NCBI RefSeq assembly: GCF_904846155.1
Contig: NZ_CAJGZP010000001.1
Span: 992,001 to 1,056,000, forward strand
DNA from: Psychrobacter fulvigenes
Lineage (GTDB): Bacteria > Pseudomonadota > Gammaproteobacteria > Pseudomonadales > Moraxellaceae
Direction: 5' to 3'
Length of the DNA: 64,000 nucleotides
In this document: positions 17,216 to 26,133 of the stretch, one piece after another
Numbering within the stretch: position 1 is the first letter of the stretch
Layout: each line of letters opens with the position of its first letter
Notes under the pieces: model-generated
The model's database searches: none
The model's input: the letters and a program-made list of their open reading frames with translations, nothing else
What the model was told of the DNA's origin: nothing
Program-made: the position numbers and the translations under genes

Positions 17216-18258
17216 AGCGTCACCGTGATATTAGCAGGTCTTATCCAGCCGACTTGTTCCATGTTGACCGTGGGATTTAGGTTTTGGTTAGGCGTAAGTT
17301 GCACGTCGATCATGCCCGGTACCGCCATTATCAGGCTAGACAATACCGACTCTTTGTAGCTTTCCGCTGGTATTAATGCCGTCAGATAATCTTTAATAAT
17401 GGCGCTGATCTCACCTGAGTTAATATTGATCCCCGTTACTTTTGCATCGACATTCAGCGCAACGACAGTCGGCTTAAAGGTACGCACGTCTTCCCAAAAT
17501 GCCGCCGCATCTTTTAGCGCTTGTTCTGCTTGCGCGAGTAAGCTGTCACTGGGTAACGTTGCACCATTAGCGCCTTGTGCGGTAATAGCGACATCGACAC
17601 TACCAGCGCCGCGGCGTATCGGATAAACATAAGCGTCAGCCACACCCGCCACGCCCAATACTGCTTGGCGCAAGTCATCGACGCGTGACAAGCTTTTCCC
17701 TAACTTCTTTTTATTCCACAAGCGTCCACGCCACCGCTCAAGGCTTTCGCCATCTGAGCCGCCACTAATCACATCCACTTGTGCGATACTCTGCATACCT
17801 GCTACTGGCGATACCCAGCGCAGTGTGCCAGTCGCATTAAACGCAGCGCCATCATCGCTTGCTTGTACAGGCACCAAAACCGCTTTTGTAGTAGATAAAG
17901 TTGCCGTGGATGTCGTCTGCCAGTAATGACCAAACCCATCGGTCAGCTTGCTACCAATCGGCAGTATGACGCCGTCAGTAGTACCGCTTGCCCATACTTG
18001 GCCTGTCGCTGTTGAGCCATCCAGACGAGGCAAACCCAGCTCCTCGCTATGTATATATAGGTATGGTTCGTCAGCTGTCTGTACAAATAACTGCTTGAGT
18101 ATGTGCTCTTGATGGCTATACAAGCCCTCAGCCACAGCAGCGGTACCGCTTGCGCGCACTGACGCATCAGAATCACGCTTGGGCAGTATGCCTGTTTGAT
18201 TGACATACTCTTGCATGATAATAGATTTGATATCACTATAACTGGGTGTCTGATACAT
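17212..18258 (-). CDS. Mu gp47-like baseplate J protein
   Basis: 348 residues. Baseplate_J signature regions are visible: RDSDASVRASGTAAVAEGLY, GSKLTDGFGHYWQT, SGGSDGESLERWRGRLWNKK and GVADAYVYPIRRGAGSVDVAI. It forms the baseplate wedge around the tail hub. It overlaps its neighbours on both sides by a few bases within the tail operon. Confidence 0.9.
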   Translation of the reverse strand: MYQTPSYSDIKSIIMQEYVNQTGILPKRDSDASVRASGTAAVAEGLYSHQEHILKQLFVQTADEPYLYIHSEELGLPRLDGSTATGQVWASGTTDGVILPIGSKLTDGFGHYWQTTSTATLSTTKAVLVPVQASDDGAAFNATGTLRWVSPVAGMQSIAQVDVISGGSDGESLERWRGRLWNKKKLGKSLSRVDDLRQAVLGVAGVADAYVYPIRRGAGSVDVAITAQGANGATLPSDSLLAQAEQALKDAAAFWEDVRTFKPTVVALNVDAKVTGININSGEISAIIKDYLTALIPAESYKESVLSSLIMAVPGMIDVQLTPNQNLNPTVNMEQVGWIRPANITVTL

Positions 18259-18632
18259 TAGCCTGCTACCTGTACGTTAATAGATGTAGTGGTTTGACTG
18301 CCATCGGCTTGGGTTAGTACTGCCTGCATAGGTAAATATCCTGACTTAGACATAAGGCCGATATTTACGCTAATATCCGTTAGATAGTATGGTGCTCGTA
18401 ATGGCTCTAACGCTTCACGCACCCACGCCAGTGCCTGACGGCGCATACGTGGCACATCTTTGCTACGCTTAAGCTTATATAGCTCACTACCCAGCTCGCT
18501 GTCTGCAAAGTAGGAGCCTTTTGGGGTCAGCAGTCGTAAGTAAGCCGCTTCAGCAAGGGCTTGACTGCCTGTATAAGGCGGGGTGTTAATACCCTCTAGC
18601 GTGTAGTCGTTAATCGTTTGATCAAAGCGCAT
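18258..18632 (-). CDS. Mu gp46-like baseplate wedge protein (gpW/gp25 family)
   Basis: 124 residues from ATG at 18632, chosen because GGGAGTATAAA precedes it and it follows directly on the gp45 stop; the frame extends further upstream to 18686 without need. MRFDQTINDYTLEGINTPPY and SKDVPRMRRQALAWVREALE match the GPW/gp25 fold of Mu gp46. A structural baseplate component linking hub and wedge. Confidence 0.85.
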   Translation of the reverse strand: MRFDQTINDYTLEGINTPPYTGSQALAEAAYLRLLTPKGSYFADSELGSELYKLKRSKDVPRMRRQALAWVREALEPLRAPYYLTDISVNIGLMSKSGYLPMQAVLTQADGSQTTTSINVQVAG

Positions 18633-18633
18633 T

Positions 18634-19101
18634 TTATACTCCCATCTTATTAGCAGGTGGCGCTGTACCTTCAGCGGCGTGTCCATGACCGTTATATGTT
18701 TGGCGCATTGCTTGCATCGTGCCAGTTTTGTCGGCTACATCACCAGTGGCTTTAATATCACCATCGACCTCTAAGCTTGTATTGATTTTGACCTTATCTT
18801 TTAAGAGTCGCAGCTCCACGCCATGTTGGTTATAGACCACGGTTTCACCCTCTGCCAGCTCAATCGCCACTGCATCACGACCAGCAACGATGACGAAGTT
18901 ACGCGCCTTACCTGACATCGGTAGCATCACCACCTCAGCATCCTTGGGCAACCAACTGGCAAACCCTACTTGCTGATACAGTGGCACATCATCGACCAGC
19001 TCACCGCTGAGGCCCAGTACTTGCAAGGCTTTATTACCAGTACGCTTAATCGTACCGATAAGCGCCTGGCGCATCATAGGGGCTTTATTAAAAGGGTTCA
19101 T
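18634..19101 (-). CDS. Mu gp45-like baseplate assembly protein V (tail spike)
   Basis: 155 residues. The OB-fold region includes VGFASWLPKDAEVVMLPMSG and VEVRL-like repeats (GVELRLLKDKVKINTSLEVDGDI), ending in a glycine/histidine patch YNGHGHAAEGTAPP. GHxH-type ends of gpV spikes bind an iron ion at the needle tip. It is the membrane-piercing spike of a contractile tail. Eight bases separate it from the gpP homologue. Confidence 0.85.
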   Translation of the reverse strand: MNPFNKAPMMRQALIGTIKRTGNKALQVLGLSGELVDDVPLYQQVGFASWLPKDAEVVMLPMSGKARNFVIVAGRDAVAIELAEGETVVYNQHGVELRLLKDKVKINTSLEVDGDIKATGDVADKTGTMQAMRQTYNGHGHAAEGTAPPANKMGV

Positions 19102-19108
19102 TGCACAC

Positions 19109-20182
19109 TCACTTTTTCATCATTTTTTTTATCAGGTCGGCATATTTGACAGGCTGCATCCAGTCTTCAAGACGCTTGAGTCTCAGCTCAGTAGTCTTGG
19201 CATTATTACGTGATAACAGAAGCGTACGGCCGTATATCACCCAGTCGCCAGACGCTCTAGGCATGACATTGCTGTCAAAGCTGACCTGCCACCCTGTACG
19301 CCACGGCTGACCGTTATGCGTCCAGCCTGATACTGGTAGCGTTAAGTCGCTGGCTGCAAGCCAAGCATCAGCCATTGCTTTGGCGGCAAACTTCTCCGCT
19401 TCCGCCTGAGTATCTGAGCGGCTATCACTGATTATCTTCTGCCGTTTAAGCGTCATGCGGTCGCTTTTGACAGTTGCCTTAAAGTTTTTGCCTTTATCAT
19501 TTTGACCGACAATCTCCATGCTGCTAAAAGCGTTAGAGATGTCGTATTGATAGTCCGCATCTAACACATTGTTTTGCTCGTATCTATCATCGTTATACAG
19601 ATAAAACTCAGGCTTAATAGCAGGCTGAGGCACATCAAACGGATTGCCAATCATCAGTGCACCGTCAGCCGATAGCCAGACATACTGCCCAGACGCTTGC
19701 GCTGCTGCGGTCAGCACATCCCAGATGGACTCGCCGATATCCACGCCTGTCTTGCCTTTGAGCCAGTCCTCTTGCACCTTACCAATAGTAATGGGCAAGT
19801 TTGCCAAGTCGCCACCAGTCACATAACGCTTAATCAGCTCGGACAAGCTTAGATTAGTCGCTGCATCGATCGGTGCTGAGCAGTCTATGAGTTGCCCAGC
19901 CAGATCACGGCCTGACAGATTGGTCATCAGTCCGCTACGACCCACCCGCTGGGTAATATTATCCAAAATACCCGTCAATACCGTCTCACCGTTACAGGTC
20001 ACCTGACAAGTGGAGCCGCCACTGACATAGTCGGGCAGCACATCATGCTCAGCATCAAACCAGCTAAAGCTAAACGCATCGGCAGGCACACCGATATCAC
20101 TATCGACACTCAGGTCATCCCACGTCGAGCACACCACGCCATCGATATGCAGCGCCATCTTGTCGTCAGTATCACCTTGCAT
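19109..20182 (-). CDS. Mu gpP-like baseplate hub / tail protein (gp44)
   Basis: 357 residues. It resembles gpD/gpP hub proteins: FSFSWFDAEHDVLPDYVSGG, then ETVLTGILDNITQRV and LSGRDLAGQLIDCSAP, the late-control gpD-like segment, with QVSFDSNVMPRASGDWVIYG near the end. It forms the central hub on which the spike sits. It overlaps the gpN gene by 11 bp. An internal ATG (MALHIDGV) with AAGGTGA ahead is an alternative start. Confidence 0.85.
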   Translation of the reverse strand: MQGDTDDKMALHIDGVVCSTWDDLSVDSDIGVPADAFSFSWFDAEHDVLPDYVSGGSTCQVTCNGETVLTGILDNITQRVGRSGLMTNLSGRDLAGQLIDCSAPIDAATNLSLSELIKRYVTGGDLANLPITIGKVQEDWLKGKTGVDIGESIWDVLTAAAQASGQYVWLSADGALMIGNPFDVPQPAIKPEFYLYNDDRYEQNNVLDADYQYDISNAFSSMEIVGQNDKGKNFKATVKSDRMTLKRQKIISDSRSDTQAEAEKFAAKAMADAWLAASDLTLPVSGWTHNGQPWRTGWQVSFDSNVMPRASGDWVIYGRTLLLSRNNAKTTELRLKRLEDWMQPVKYADLIKKMMKK

Positions 20183-21383
20183 AAGCGGCTACCTGCGTAC
20201 CTGGCATGATGTTAGACGCATCGACCAGACCACGATTGAGACGAGCAAGCTCATCAGCACGGTCTTCATCACCATAGAGCAGGTGCGCCAATAGTCGCCA
20301 GGTGCAAGGCACGGTGACGCTATGAGTAATAAGGGGTGGACGGCTATTGATAGTCGCGTCAGTCAGCATTTGCAGCTGTGCAGCCGCTTGCTTTAGATCA
20401 CGGATGATAGGCGTGACATCCGTATTGATAATAGGCAAGCTCTGATCTGTTTGTTCGGCCTGATCGCCGCGTACAGCATCGATGGCGTCCTGAATCTGTA
20501 GCCTAGCCTCATCATTAATGGCGATGAGATCATTAGGGGTTAAATTGGGGTTACGCTGCTCACCCTCTAATATGCTAATCACACCGCGGCTGATCATGGC
20601 AGCTGGCAGTACTTGCCCGACACGGCGTAGCGGGGTGATATCGCTGTCATTAAACACATCACCAATGGCCTTAATACGATTAAACAGCCTGCGCCAGTTG
20701 GACATAGGGTCATAATCTAGCGGTAACATCTTAACGATGCTATCTACATCGCCGACGATACTACCGAGCCAGATGGGCGGACTCAGTAGATTATCCATGC
20801 GCACTAGGTTGGTACCGAGGACGGTACGCACGGTGCGCAGCTTGCTACGTATGGTCTCAGGGATACTACGTGCTTGGGTAGCAGCGACTTCAGAACCGAT
20901 CGCTATTAGCTGCTCTTGGTAGATGGTCAGCTCATCGCTTGGCGTTGACAATATAATACTGTCTGCCTGTGCCGCGCCTTCAGGCATAGGCTCTGGCGTG
21001 AAGTACTGGATATCACGTTTTGGGCTTTGAGTGACAAACTGCATCTCAACGGTACAGCCATCGACGATCTCGCTGTCATGTTTGACTCTATAGCTGGCAC
21101 AGATGGCGTCTTGTTCGCCAAAGACGGGATGCACCAGTTCACCGACACCTTTGGCATCGAGTGCAGAGAGTAGCGACTCAAGCGCTTGCTCGTAGTCCAC
21201 ACCATCTACGATGGCGGTCATGCTTATGTTTTTGGGGTTGTTCCCCATGTCGTGAATCGTAGCATCATTGGCATACGGCGCTTGATGGGTCGCAAGCGCT
21301 TTGTCTTGGCTGTCATCGACGCCAAAGTACTCAAACTCGACGCCACGGAACGACGCATCATACAACGTATCTTGCCATGCCAT
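20172..21383 (-). CDS. Mu gpN-like DNA circularisation / tail protein
   Basis: 403 residues with the DNA_circ N-terminal domain: MAWQDTLYDASFRGVEFEYF, ISMTAIVDGVDYEQALESLL and LVHPVFGEQDAICASYRVKH. The remainder is alpha-helical. In Mu, gpN is a tail component needed for DNA injection. The gene begins just after the divergent membrane-protein gene, whose promoter lies in the short gap 21384-21462. Confidence 0.88.
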   Translation of the reverse strand: MAWQDTLYDASFRGVEFEYFGVDDSQDKALATHQAPYANDATIHDMGNNPKNISMTAIVDGVDYEQALESLLSALDAKGVGELVHPVFGEQDAICASYRVKHDSEIVDGCTVEMQFVTQSPKRDIQYFTPEPMPEGAAQADSIILSTPSDELTIYQEQLIAIGSEVAATQARSIPETIRSKLRTVRTVLGTNLVRMDNLLSPPIWLGSIVGDVDSIVKMLPLDYDPMSNWRRLFNRIKAIGDVFNDSDITPLRRVGQVLPAAMISRGVISILEGEQRNPNLTPNDLIAINDEARLQIQDAIDAVRGDQAEQTDQSLPIINTDVTPIIRDLKQAAAQLQMLTDATINSRPPLITHSVTVPCTWRLLAHLLYGDEDRADELARLNRGLVDASNIMPGTQVAAYAR

Positions 21384-21462
21384 AATTGACTCAAAGGTAT
21401 ATTGATAATGAGTGATTGTGGCATACTAAGGGCTTAATACACTGGGGATAAGGTTCCGAATT

Positions 21463-22038
21463 ATGAGCAAAAGCTTTAAAATAACAATGACGTTAATAGC
21501 TTTAATCGTAGGCGTGTTTGCTATATTTGTGGCAAAGGCTGTGAATGATGCGCCGCCCAAACCAGACAGTATAGTAGTCGTAGAGCCTGTAGCGGAAGAG
21601 CCAGTTGTAGAGGAAACTGTAATACAACCCTACACTCAACCGCCAAAAACAAAAGAGATGGCGCATAAGTTTGCTAATAAGATATATGCAGAGATATATG
21701 AAAACGATATTTATATGTTTGATGCCTATAGTCATGGTGAAGTTGAGACCTTACAAAAACTAACGTACAACTTTAATAGAGTAGTTAGCTCATTTAAAAG
21801 TTATGGCGATGACCCTAATTGGACTCTAGCGCCTTACTACGATTGCGAAAGCGCACAGTTTGAACAGCGTAACTTATTATTTGCTCTAGAGCGCGACTTA
21901 CGAGCAAATGATGCGGACAGCCGTAAGCAAATTCGTTATCGCCAAGGTCGGTTTGATAAAGCATTTGAAAAGTGTCAGTCAAGAGTAGAAATGACTCCTG
22001 AGCAAGCGCAAGAGTCATACGATATTGAACAATCTTAA
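21463..22038 (+). CDS. Plus-strand membrane-anchored protein inside the tail operon (moron candidate)
   Basis: 191 residues, not recognised. An N-terminal membrane helix (KITMTLIALIVGVFAIFVAK) is followed by a Pro/Glu/Val linker (EPVAEEPVVEETV) and a soluble domain of about 140 residues with two cysteines, probably periplasmic. It is the only plus-strand gene among the late genes. A candidate promoter TTGATA / TACTAA lies at about 21400-21430, and its stop codon overlaps the stop of the tape-measure gene. The sequence is more AT-rich than its neighbours. This arrangement is typical of morons expressed in lysogens; a role in superinfection exclusion or envelope modification is inference only. 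Confidence 0.7.
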   Translation: MSKSFKITMTLIALIVGVFAIFVAKAVNDAPPKPDSIVVVEPVAEEPVVEETVIQPYTQPPKTKEMAHKFANKIYAEIYENDIYMFDAYSHGEVETLQKLTYNFNRVVSSFKSYGDDPNWTLAPYYDCESAQFEQRNLLFALERDLRANDADSRKQIRYRQGRFDKAFEKCQSRVEMTPEQAQESYDIEQS

Positions 22039-24071
22039 TTTCTATAAGGCCCATACTTCCCGCGCTTTGACTGCTTATCTATCTCGCTCATCATATTCAT
22101 CGCCGTTGAGTGCCCACCAATAGTGATAGTAGGATTAAACGTCGGCACGGGTTTGGCTGCGATAGCAGACAGATGCGATATCATAATGCTTTGCTGTGAC
22201 GCCATTTGTGACTGTATCTGCTTAGTCTGACTCTGCTCTCTGACCATCTCATCTTGTTTAGCTTTGGTCTGCTGTTGCTCGGCAATTAGCTGATCAGTTT
22301 TAGCGTTAGCATCGAGGGCGGCTTGTGCAGTGTCGTTACCAAACAGTGCAAGCGCTTGAGCGACTTTTTCACCGATACCATCACCAAGGGCGGTACCAGC
22401 GATGAGTTTGTCATTGATGACAGTACCAACTCCATAACCTGCTACACCCGCTGCACCTACCAATCCCGCTTTACCTGCAAACTTTGCAGCCCCCTTTGCT
22501 GCACCAGCTGCGCCGCCTGTGCCACCTAACAAACCACCAATTGCACCAGCTGCGCCAATAGCAGCAAGTGCTGTACCAGCAGCATAGGCCGCCGTTGCCA
22601 GCCCTTCATGCCTTTCCATAAAACCACCAAGCGACTGATTAAACCCACTCAGCTGCTCATTGACCTGTTTATATAATCCATAGTTGATATTGAGCTGCTC
22701 TTGCTGACGGCTCATTGCCGTTGCCCACTCATCACCCTTAAACACTTCATACAGATCATCAATCGTACCATCAGCTTTATCTAAGCCACTTTTAATACGC
22801 TCATTCTCAGCGCCATTGGTACTGATAGCCAATGCCGCCATAAGCGCCTGACGGTCAGCGATTACCTCACCAAGATTTGAGCCTTCGAGCATCTCACTCA
22901 TCTGCTCGTAGAGTGCCTGCGCTTCTTTACCTTTGGCGCTACCAGCTTGTTGCTTCAGTGCTTGATACTGACTATCGCCTGAAAGTTGGCGCTCAAGCAA
23001 GCTAACAAACGCATCGACTTGATCGACGCCTTGCGCCTTTTGCTGACGTGCATATGCAGGCCAATCCAGACCGCCTCCTTGTGCCTTGGGTATTGTTGGA
23101 TCCCCTGCTTGCGGTTCGATTTTTTTATTAATCGACATACGGAACTCACGCGAGTTCAGCTTTTGCAGTAGATTGACTACGTTGTTACCCGCTTCATCCT
23201 GATTACCTGCGGTGTTGATAGCGACTTGGTTCATGGCGACGATTTTTCTTAGGCCATCAAGCCCACCATAACCTGCACTTTTGGCAAGCGGTAGCTGACG
23301 ACTCAGATACTGTGCCATCGTGTCGTATTCAAACCCACCCATCTGTCCACCAGCCACTGCAATATCTTGACCTCGGGCGATATCTTGGGGATTTAGCCCA
23401 AAGTTACGCAGTTGCAATGTTACCGCTGCCGCATCAGTCGATTGCGCATCCGTGACAAATGACGCGCGCTGTGTCGCGCCCAGCACCTCTTTAACTGATG
23501 ACAGGTCGTACTGACCGCTGGCAATGAGCGTATCCGCCGCGGCGATAGCACCCTCACGAGTTCCGCCACCTGATCGCACCGCATCCATGACTGTTTTATC
23601 CAGCTCTACCTTAATCAGCTTACGCTCAGCGACACTCATGCCCTGACCATAAGTTGCAGTAGCAGCAGCACGTGCCACTTGTTCATCATAGGTTCGTGCA
23701 GGCTTAATCTGACTATTCACCACAGCAGCGCCAGCTACCACACCACCAACGACAGCGCCAGCCGTTTGCATCTTACCCATCAGACTGCCTGACGTGCGCA
23801 GCTCACCATTCAGCCGTCGCACCTCCTCCCGCATCGCCCGATGAGCGCGGCGGATATCATTGGCCGATGCCACACCCGAGTCACGCAGGCGGCGATACGA
23901 GCGCTGCTGATTGCGGATTTCCCGATCGATCTGCCGCTGAGTCCGCAGCCCTAGCCGATTCATATCATTAATAGATCGCGTGTCACGGATGTTTTGTTGC
24001 GCGATACGGCGCAGCTCAGGGCCAGCATTGCCAGTCAGTTGTAGGCGCAGACTAACGGTTTGAGTAGACAT
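22035..24071 (-). CDS. Tail tape measure protein (Mu gp42-like)
   Basis: 678 residues. The N-terminal half is long, charged helix (RRIAQQNIRDTRSINDMNRL and following Arg-rich stretch). A hydrophobic Gly/Ala segment at about 490-570 contains AAIGAAGAIGGLLGGTGG and AGLVGAAGVAGYGVG, and a Gln/Lys-rich coil follows (about 595-645). The protein sets tail length and is ejected through the tail. Position after the frameshifted chaperone genes is classical. Confidence 0.9.
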   Translation of the reverse strand: MSTQTVSLRLQLTGNAGPELRRIAQQNIRDTRSINDMNRLGLRTQRQIDREIRNQQRSYRRLRDSGVASANDIRRAHRAMREEVRRLNGELRTSGSLMGKMQTAGAVVGGVVAGAAVVNSQIKPARTYDEQVARAAATATYGQGMSVAERKLIKVELDKTVMDAVRSGGGTREGAIAAADTLIASGQYDLSSVKEVLGATQRASFVTDAQSTDAAAVTLQLRNFGLNPQDIARGQDIAVAGGQMGGFEYDTMAQYLSRQLPLAKSAGYGGLDGLRKIVAMNQVAINTAGNQDEAGNNVVNLLQKLNSREFRMSINKKIEPQAGDPTIPKAQGGGLDWPAYARQQKAQGVDQVDAFVSLLERQLSGDSQYQALKQQAGSAKGKEAQALYEQMSEMLEGSNLGEVIADRQALMAALAISTNGAENERIKSGLDKADGTIDDLYEVFKGDEWATAMSRQQEQLNINYGLYKQVNEQLSGFNQSLGGFMERHEGLATAAYAAGTALAAIGAAGAIGGLLGGTGGAAGAAKGAAKFAGKAGLVGAAGVAGYGVGTVINDKLIAGTALGDGIGEKVAQALALFGNDTAQAALDANAKTDQLIAEQQQTKAKQDEMVREQSQTKQIQSQMASQQSIMISHLSAIAAKPVPTFNPTITIGGHSTAMNMMSEIDKQSKRGKYGPYRN

Positions 24072-24085
24072 AGAGCCGCCTTATA

Positions 24086-24630
24086 TTATGCAGTGGTTTT
24101 TGACTTACGCCGTGCAGCGACGAGCTTGCGCGGCGCATTGGCAGTAACAGAGGGGTTGGGTTTATTCGCAGTCGCTGCTGGAGTATCTTTTTTGTGTTTA
24201 GACTTAGCGTTATGTGGAGAGATACCCAGCATATCTAACGCCATATCGACGGGCATGTCCCATGCATCAGAGTAGGGCACACCCATCTTGACCAGTAGCC
24301 CGACTAAGCGGACTTGGTCGCCACATCGCGCTCTTTTTTTTCCAGCAGCATGCGGGCGATTTCTAGCTCACGGCCGTCTTGACGACTGGCAGTGTCTAGC
24401 TCATCATATGTCAAGCTACGACCAAGCGCGGGCACATGTGTCATGGCCGCCAGGTCCACCAGTACTTGCAAGTCGGTCTCACGGGCATTCATCGATGCCG
24501 CATAGCTTTGACCCACCGTGATAGGCGTCAGCTCGACGTCTTTATAGCGCGTGCCATCGACCACGATACCGACAGGCAGTGTGACAAACTCACACAGAGT
24601 CGCGGATTGCTTTTCTTTTGCTTTGGTCAT
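24086..24630 (-). CDS. Tail assembly chaperone -1 frameshift product (G-GT type)
   Basis: The second part of the chaperone pair (24086-24286: MGVPYSDAWDMPVDMALDML and a Lys/Ala-rich tail) has an upstream frame without its own start. It joins the first chaperone if ribosomes slip back one base on the coding-strand A8 run at 24334-24341 (GGAAAAAAAAGAG); the shifted frame then reads LVGLLVKMGVPYSDAW. The product would be about 180 residues. Programmed -1 shifting at this place is conserved in long-tailed phages; here it is inferred from the slippery run and the overlapping frames. Confidence 0.7.
24304..24630 (-). CDS. Tail assembly chaperone, unshifted form (Mu gp41-like)
   Basis: 108 residues. 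CEFVTLPVGIVVDGTRYKDV and VELTPITVGQSYAASM are the family start, and the ending is LEKKERDVATKSA. It lies between the tube gene and the tape measure, the standard chaperone position, and binds the tape measure during tail assembly. The LEKK codons are the slippery A8 run used to make the longer form. Confidence 0.82.
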   Translation of the reverse strand: MTKAKEKQSATLCEFVTLPVGIVVDGTRYKDVELTPITVGQSYAASMNARETDLQVLVDLAAMTHVPALGRSLTYDELDTASRQDGRELEIARMLLEKKERDVATKSA

Positions 24631-24672
24631 GATTACCTCTACTCTTTACAATGGTTTATGATTTACGATCGA

Positions 24673-25059
24673 CTACGCCTCAGGTTGGCCTTCCTCGATC
24701 TTATCGAGAGCAAACATCTCGATAGAGCGCACCGCCTCACCGTCGAGCTTGTAGCTCTCTGACACATCGGTGGCTTCACAGCCTGTATACGTTGTCCGAT
24801 GGCCGCCATCGAGCGACTCAATAGTGACACGACCATCTTCGATTGCTCCCCAGTTGATATCACCTGTTTCTGGGATGATGACCTCGACCGACAGCGTGAT
24901 AGAGCTTGTCGTCTTGGTCTTCTTCCGCGTGCGCCCTTGACGGTTCATCGTTGCCACAGGCTTTTTACCTGTCATAAACTTGGGGCTAGCGCTGGTACAG
25001 TCATACTCTACGCCATCCACCGTTAGCACGATAGTACCTACTACATCTGCATCACTCAT
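24673..25059 (-). CDS. Phage tail tube protein (Mu gpM-like)
   Basis: 128 residues, all-beta composition: GTIVLTVDGVEYDCTSAS, SSITLSVEVIIPETGDINW, EDGRVTIESLDGG. It forms the inner tube inside the sheath and is normally encoded just after the sheath, as here. 260 bp of repeats separate it from the sheath stop, which is unusual. Confidence 0.8.
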   Translation of the reverse strand: MSDADVVGTIVLTVDGVEYDCTSASPKFMTGKKPVATMNRQGRTRKKTKTTSSITLSVEVIIPETGDINWGAIEDGRVTIESLDGGHRTTYTGCEATDVSESYKLDGEAVRSIEMFALDKIEEGQPEA

Positions 25060-25093
25060 GATTTTATCCTTTTGTTTTTAGTTTTGATTTGCC

Positions 25094-25114
25094 GTAGGCT
25101 GGGCTTTTAGCCCT
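25094..25114. repeat. Copy of the GTAGGCTGGGC...GCCC palindromic repeat
   Basis: GTAGGCTGGGCTTTTAGCCCT, one of at least seven copies in the window. It lies 35 bp upstream of the tail tube gene. Confidence 0.75.
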
Positions 25115-25145
25115 GAGAGCCGTATAAAAATTGCATGTCAATTTT

Positions 25146-25366
25146 AGGCTCGCAAGGGAAATCCTTTAAATAGGATTTCTAATAGCTCTGCCCTAGTACA
25201 CATCCAAAGTCGTATTAATCACATGCATACCACGTACCTGAGGAGCGTTTAAAAAAAGCACTGCTTTTTTAGCTCCGCAAGAGAAAATTCCTTAAAGGGA
25301 ATTTTCTAATAGCTCTGCCCTAATACACATCCAGCGTCGTATTAATCACGTGCATACCACGCACCC
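25146..25366. repeat. Direct repeat of the sheath 3' end with hairpin elements (two copies)
   Basis: Copy 1 (about 25146-25239) and copy 2 (about 25271-25366) share the order: CTCCGCAAG-type start, a hairpin (AAATCCTTTAAATAGGATTT in copy 1; AAAATTCCTTAAAGGGAATTTT in copy 2), TAGCTCTGCCCTA, then the reverse complement of the last sheath codons. Both copies encode V-R-G-M-H-V-I-N-T-T-L-D-V-Y-stop on the minus strand. Copy 2 is the functional sheath end; copy 1 is a detached duplicate. Together they fill most of the gap before the tube gene, with AAAAAAAGCACTGCTTTTTT as a further hairpin between them. Confidence 0.85.
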
Positions 25367-26117
25367 AGTGTGAAGGAATACGCGCATCCACCGCTGTCTT
25401 ATCAAGCTTGGACTGACTGACGGTCAGCTGCTCTTTGGTCGCTTGTACGTGCTCCAGTATCTCCGCATCGTCCATTTTGAGACAGCGATCGAGCATCAGA
25501 CTACGCAGATCACGACGACTCGCAGCAGTATTCTTACGGCGCGGATTGGCACCGACGGCACTACGCAGGTCACGGCGCACATAGCGCAGTACCAGCGCCC
25601 CATTGATGTCGAGTAGTAGATCATCATCAGCGCCCGTTACCGCATTGGTACGGTACGTGCTGATAAGACGCACAATCTCAGGCTTGCTGTCATGACCGAC
25701 AGTGACCATCGCCACGCCATCGTTGAGCGCTTGCTCGATGCGCGTCTTAGTCAAGCGCAGACTACCTTCGACGACTGGCAGCGCAGGCAGTTTGCAGCCG
25801 TTAAATGGCAGCGCGGGGTCGGCCTCAGATGCGATGGTCGCAGCGATAGACGCTGATAGCTCTGGCTCATAGCCGATAGCACCGTGATAGCAGACCGCCA
25901 CGATGCGGTAGCACGACTTGACCGCAGGATAGGCCGCAAAGGCAGTGGCGGCGTCCACATCGTCAAACGGCACGATGAGGATCGCGTCATTTTGCTCGGT
26001 TTTGCTCGATACAAACTCTAAGTGCTCGACCCAGCTGTTTGCTGTGGCCTCGTCGGCGATAGGGGCGTCTAGGACGATGAGTGAGTGCCCGTGCGGGGCT
26101 AGGGTTTGGTTTGGCAT
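25320..26117 (-). CDS. Tail sheath protein, C-terminal part (Mu gpL-like)
   Basis: 265 residues. SEADPALPFNGCKLPALPVV, TKTRIEQALNDGVAMVTVGH and SKPEIVRLISTYRTNAV correspond to the conserved core of Mu-type sheaths, and the C-terminal AASRRDLRSLMLDRCLKMDD is the part that contacts the tube. Full Mu sheaths have close to 500 residues, so this lacks the N-terminal third, part of which lies in the upstream ORF 26207-27010. The ATG at 26117 has GGAAACCCC ahead. Whether a contractile sheath assembles from two chains is unproven. Confidence 0.8.
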   Translation of the reverse strand: MPNQTLAPHGHSLIVLDAPIADEATANSWVEHLEFVSSKTEQNDAILIVPFDDVDAATAFAAYPAVKSCYRIVAVCYHGAIGYEPELSASIAATIASEADPALPFNGCKLPALPVVEGSLRLTKTRIEQALNDGVAMVTVGHDSKPEIVRLISTYRTNAVTGADDDLLLDINGALVLRYVRRDLRSAVGANPRRKNTAASRRDLRSLMLDRCLKMDDAEILEHVQATKEQLTVSQSKLDKTAVDARIPSHWVRGMHVINTTLDVY

Positions 26118-26133
26118 TGGGGTTTCCTTGTGC

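Noticed and set aside
25094-25363. CRISPR array suspected from repeated palindromes and hairpins
   Set aside because: Copies are irregularly spaced, differ in sequence and duplicate a coding end; no spacer pattern or cas gene is present.
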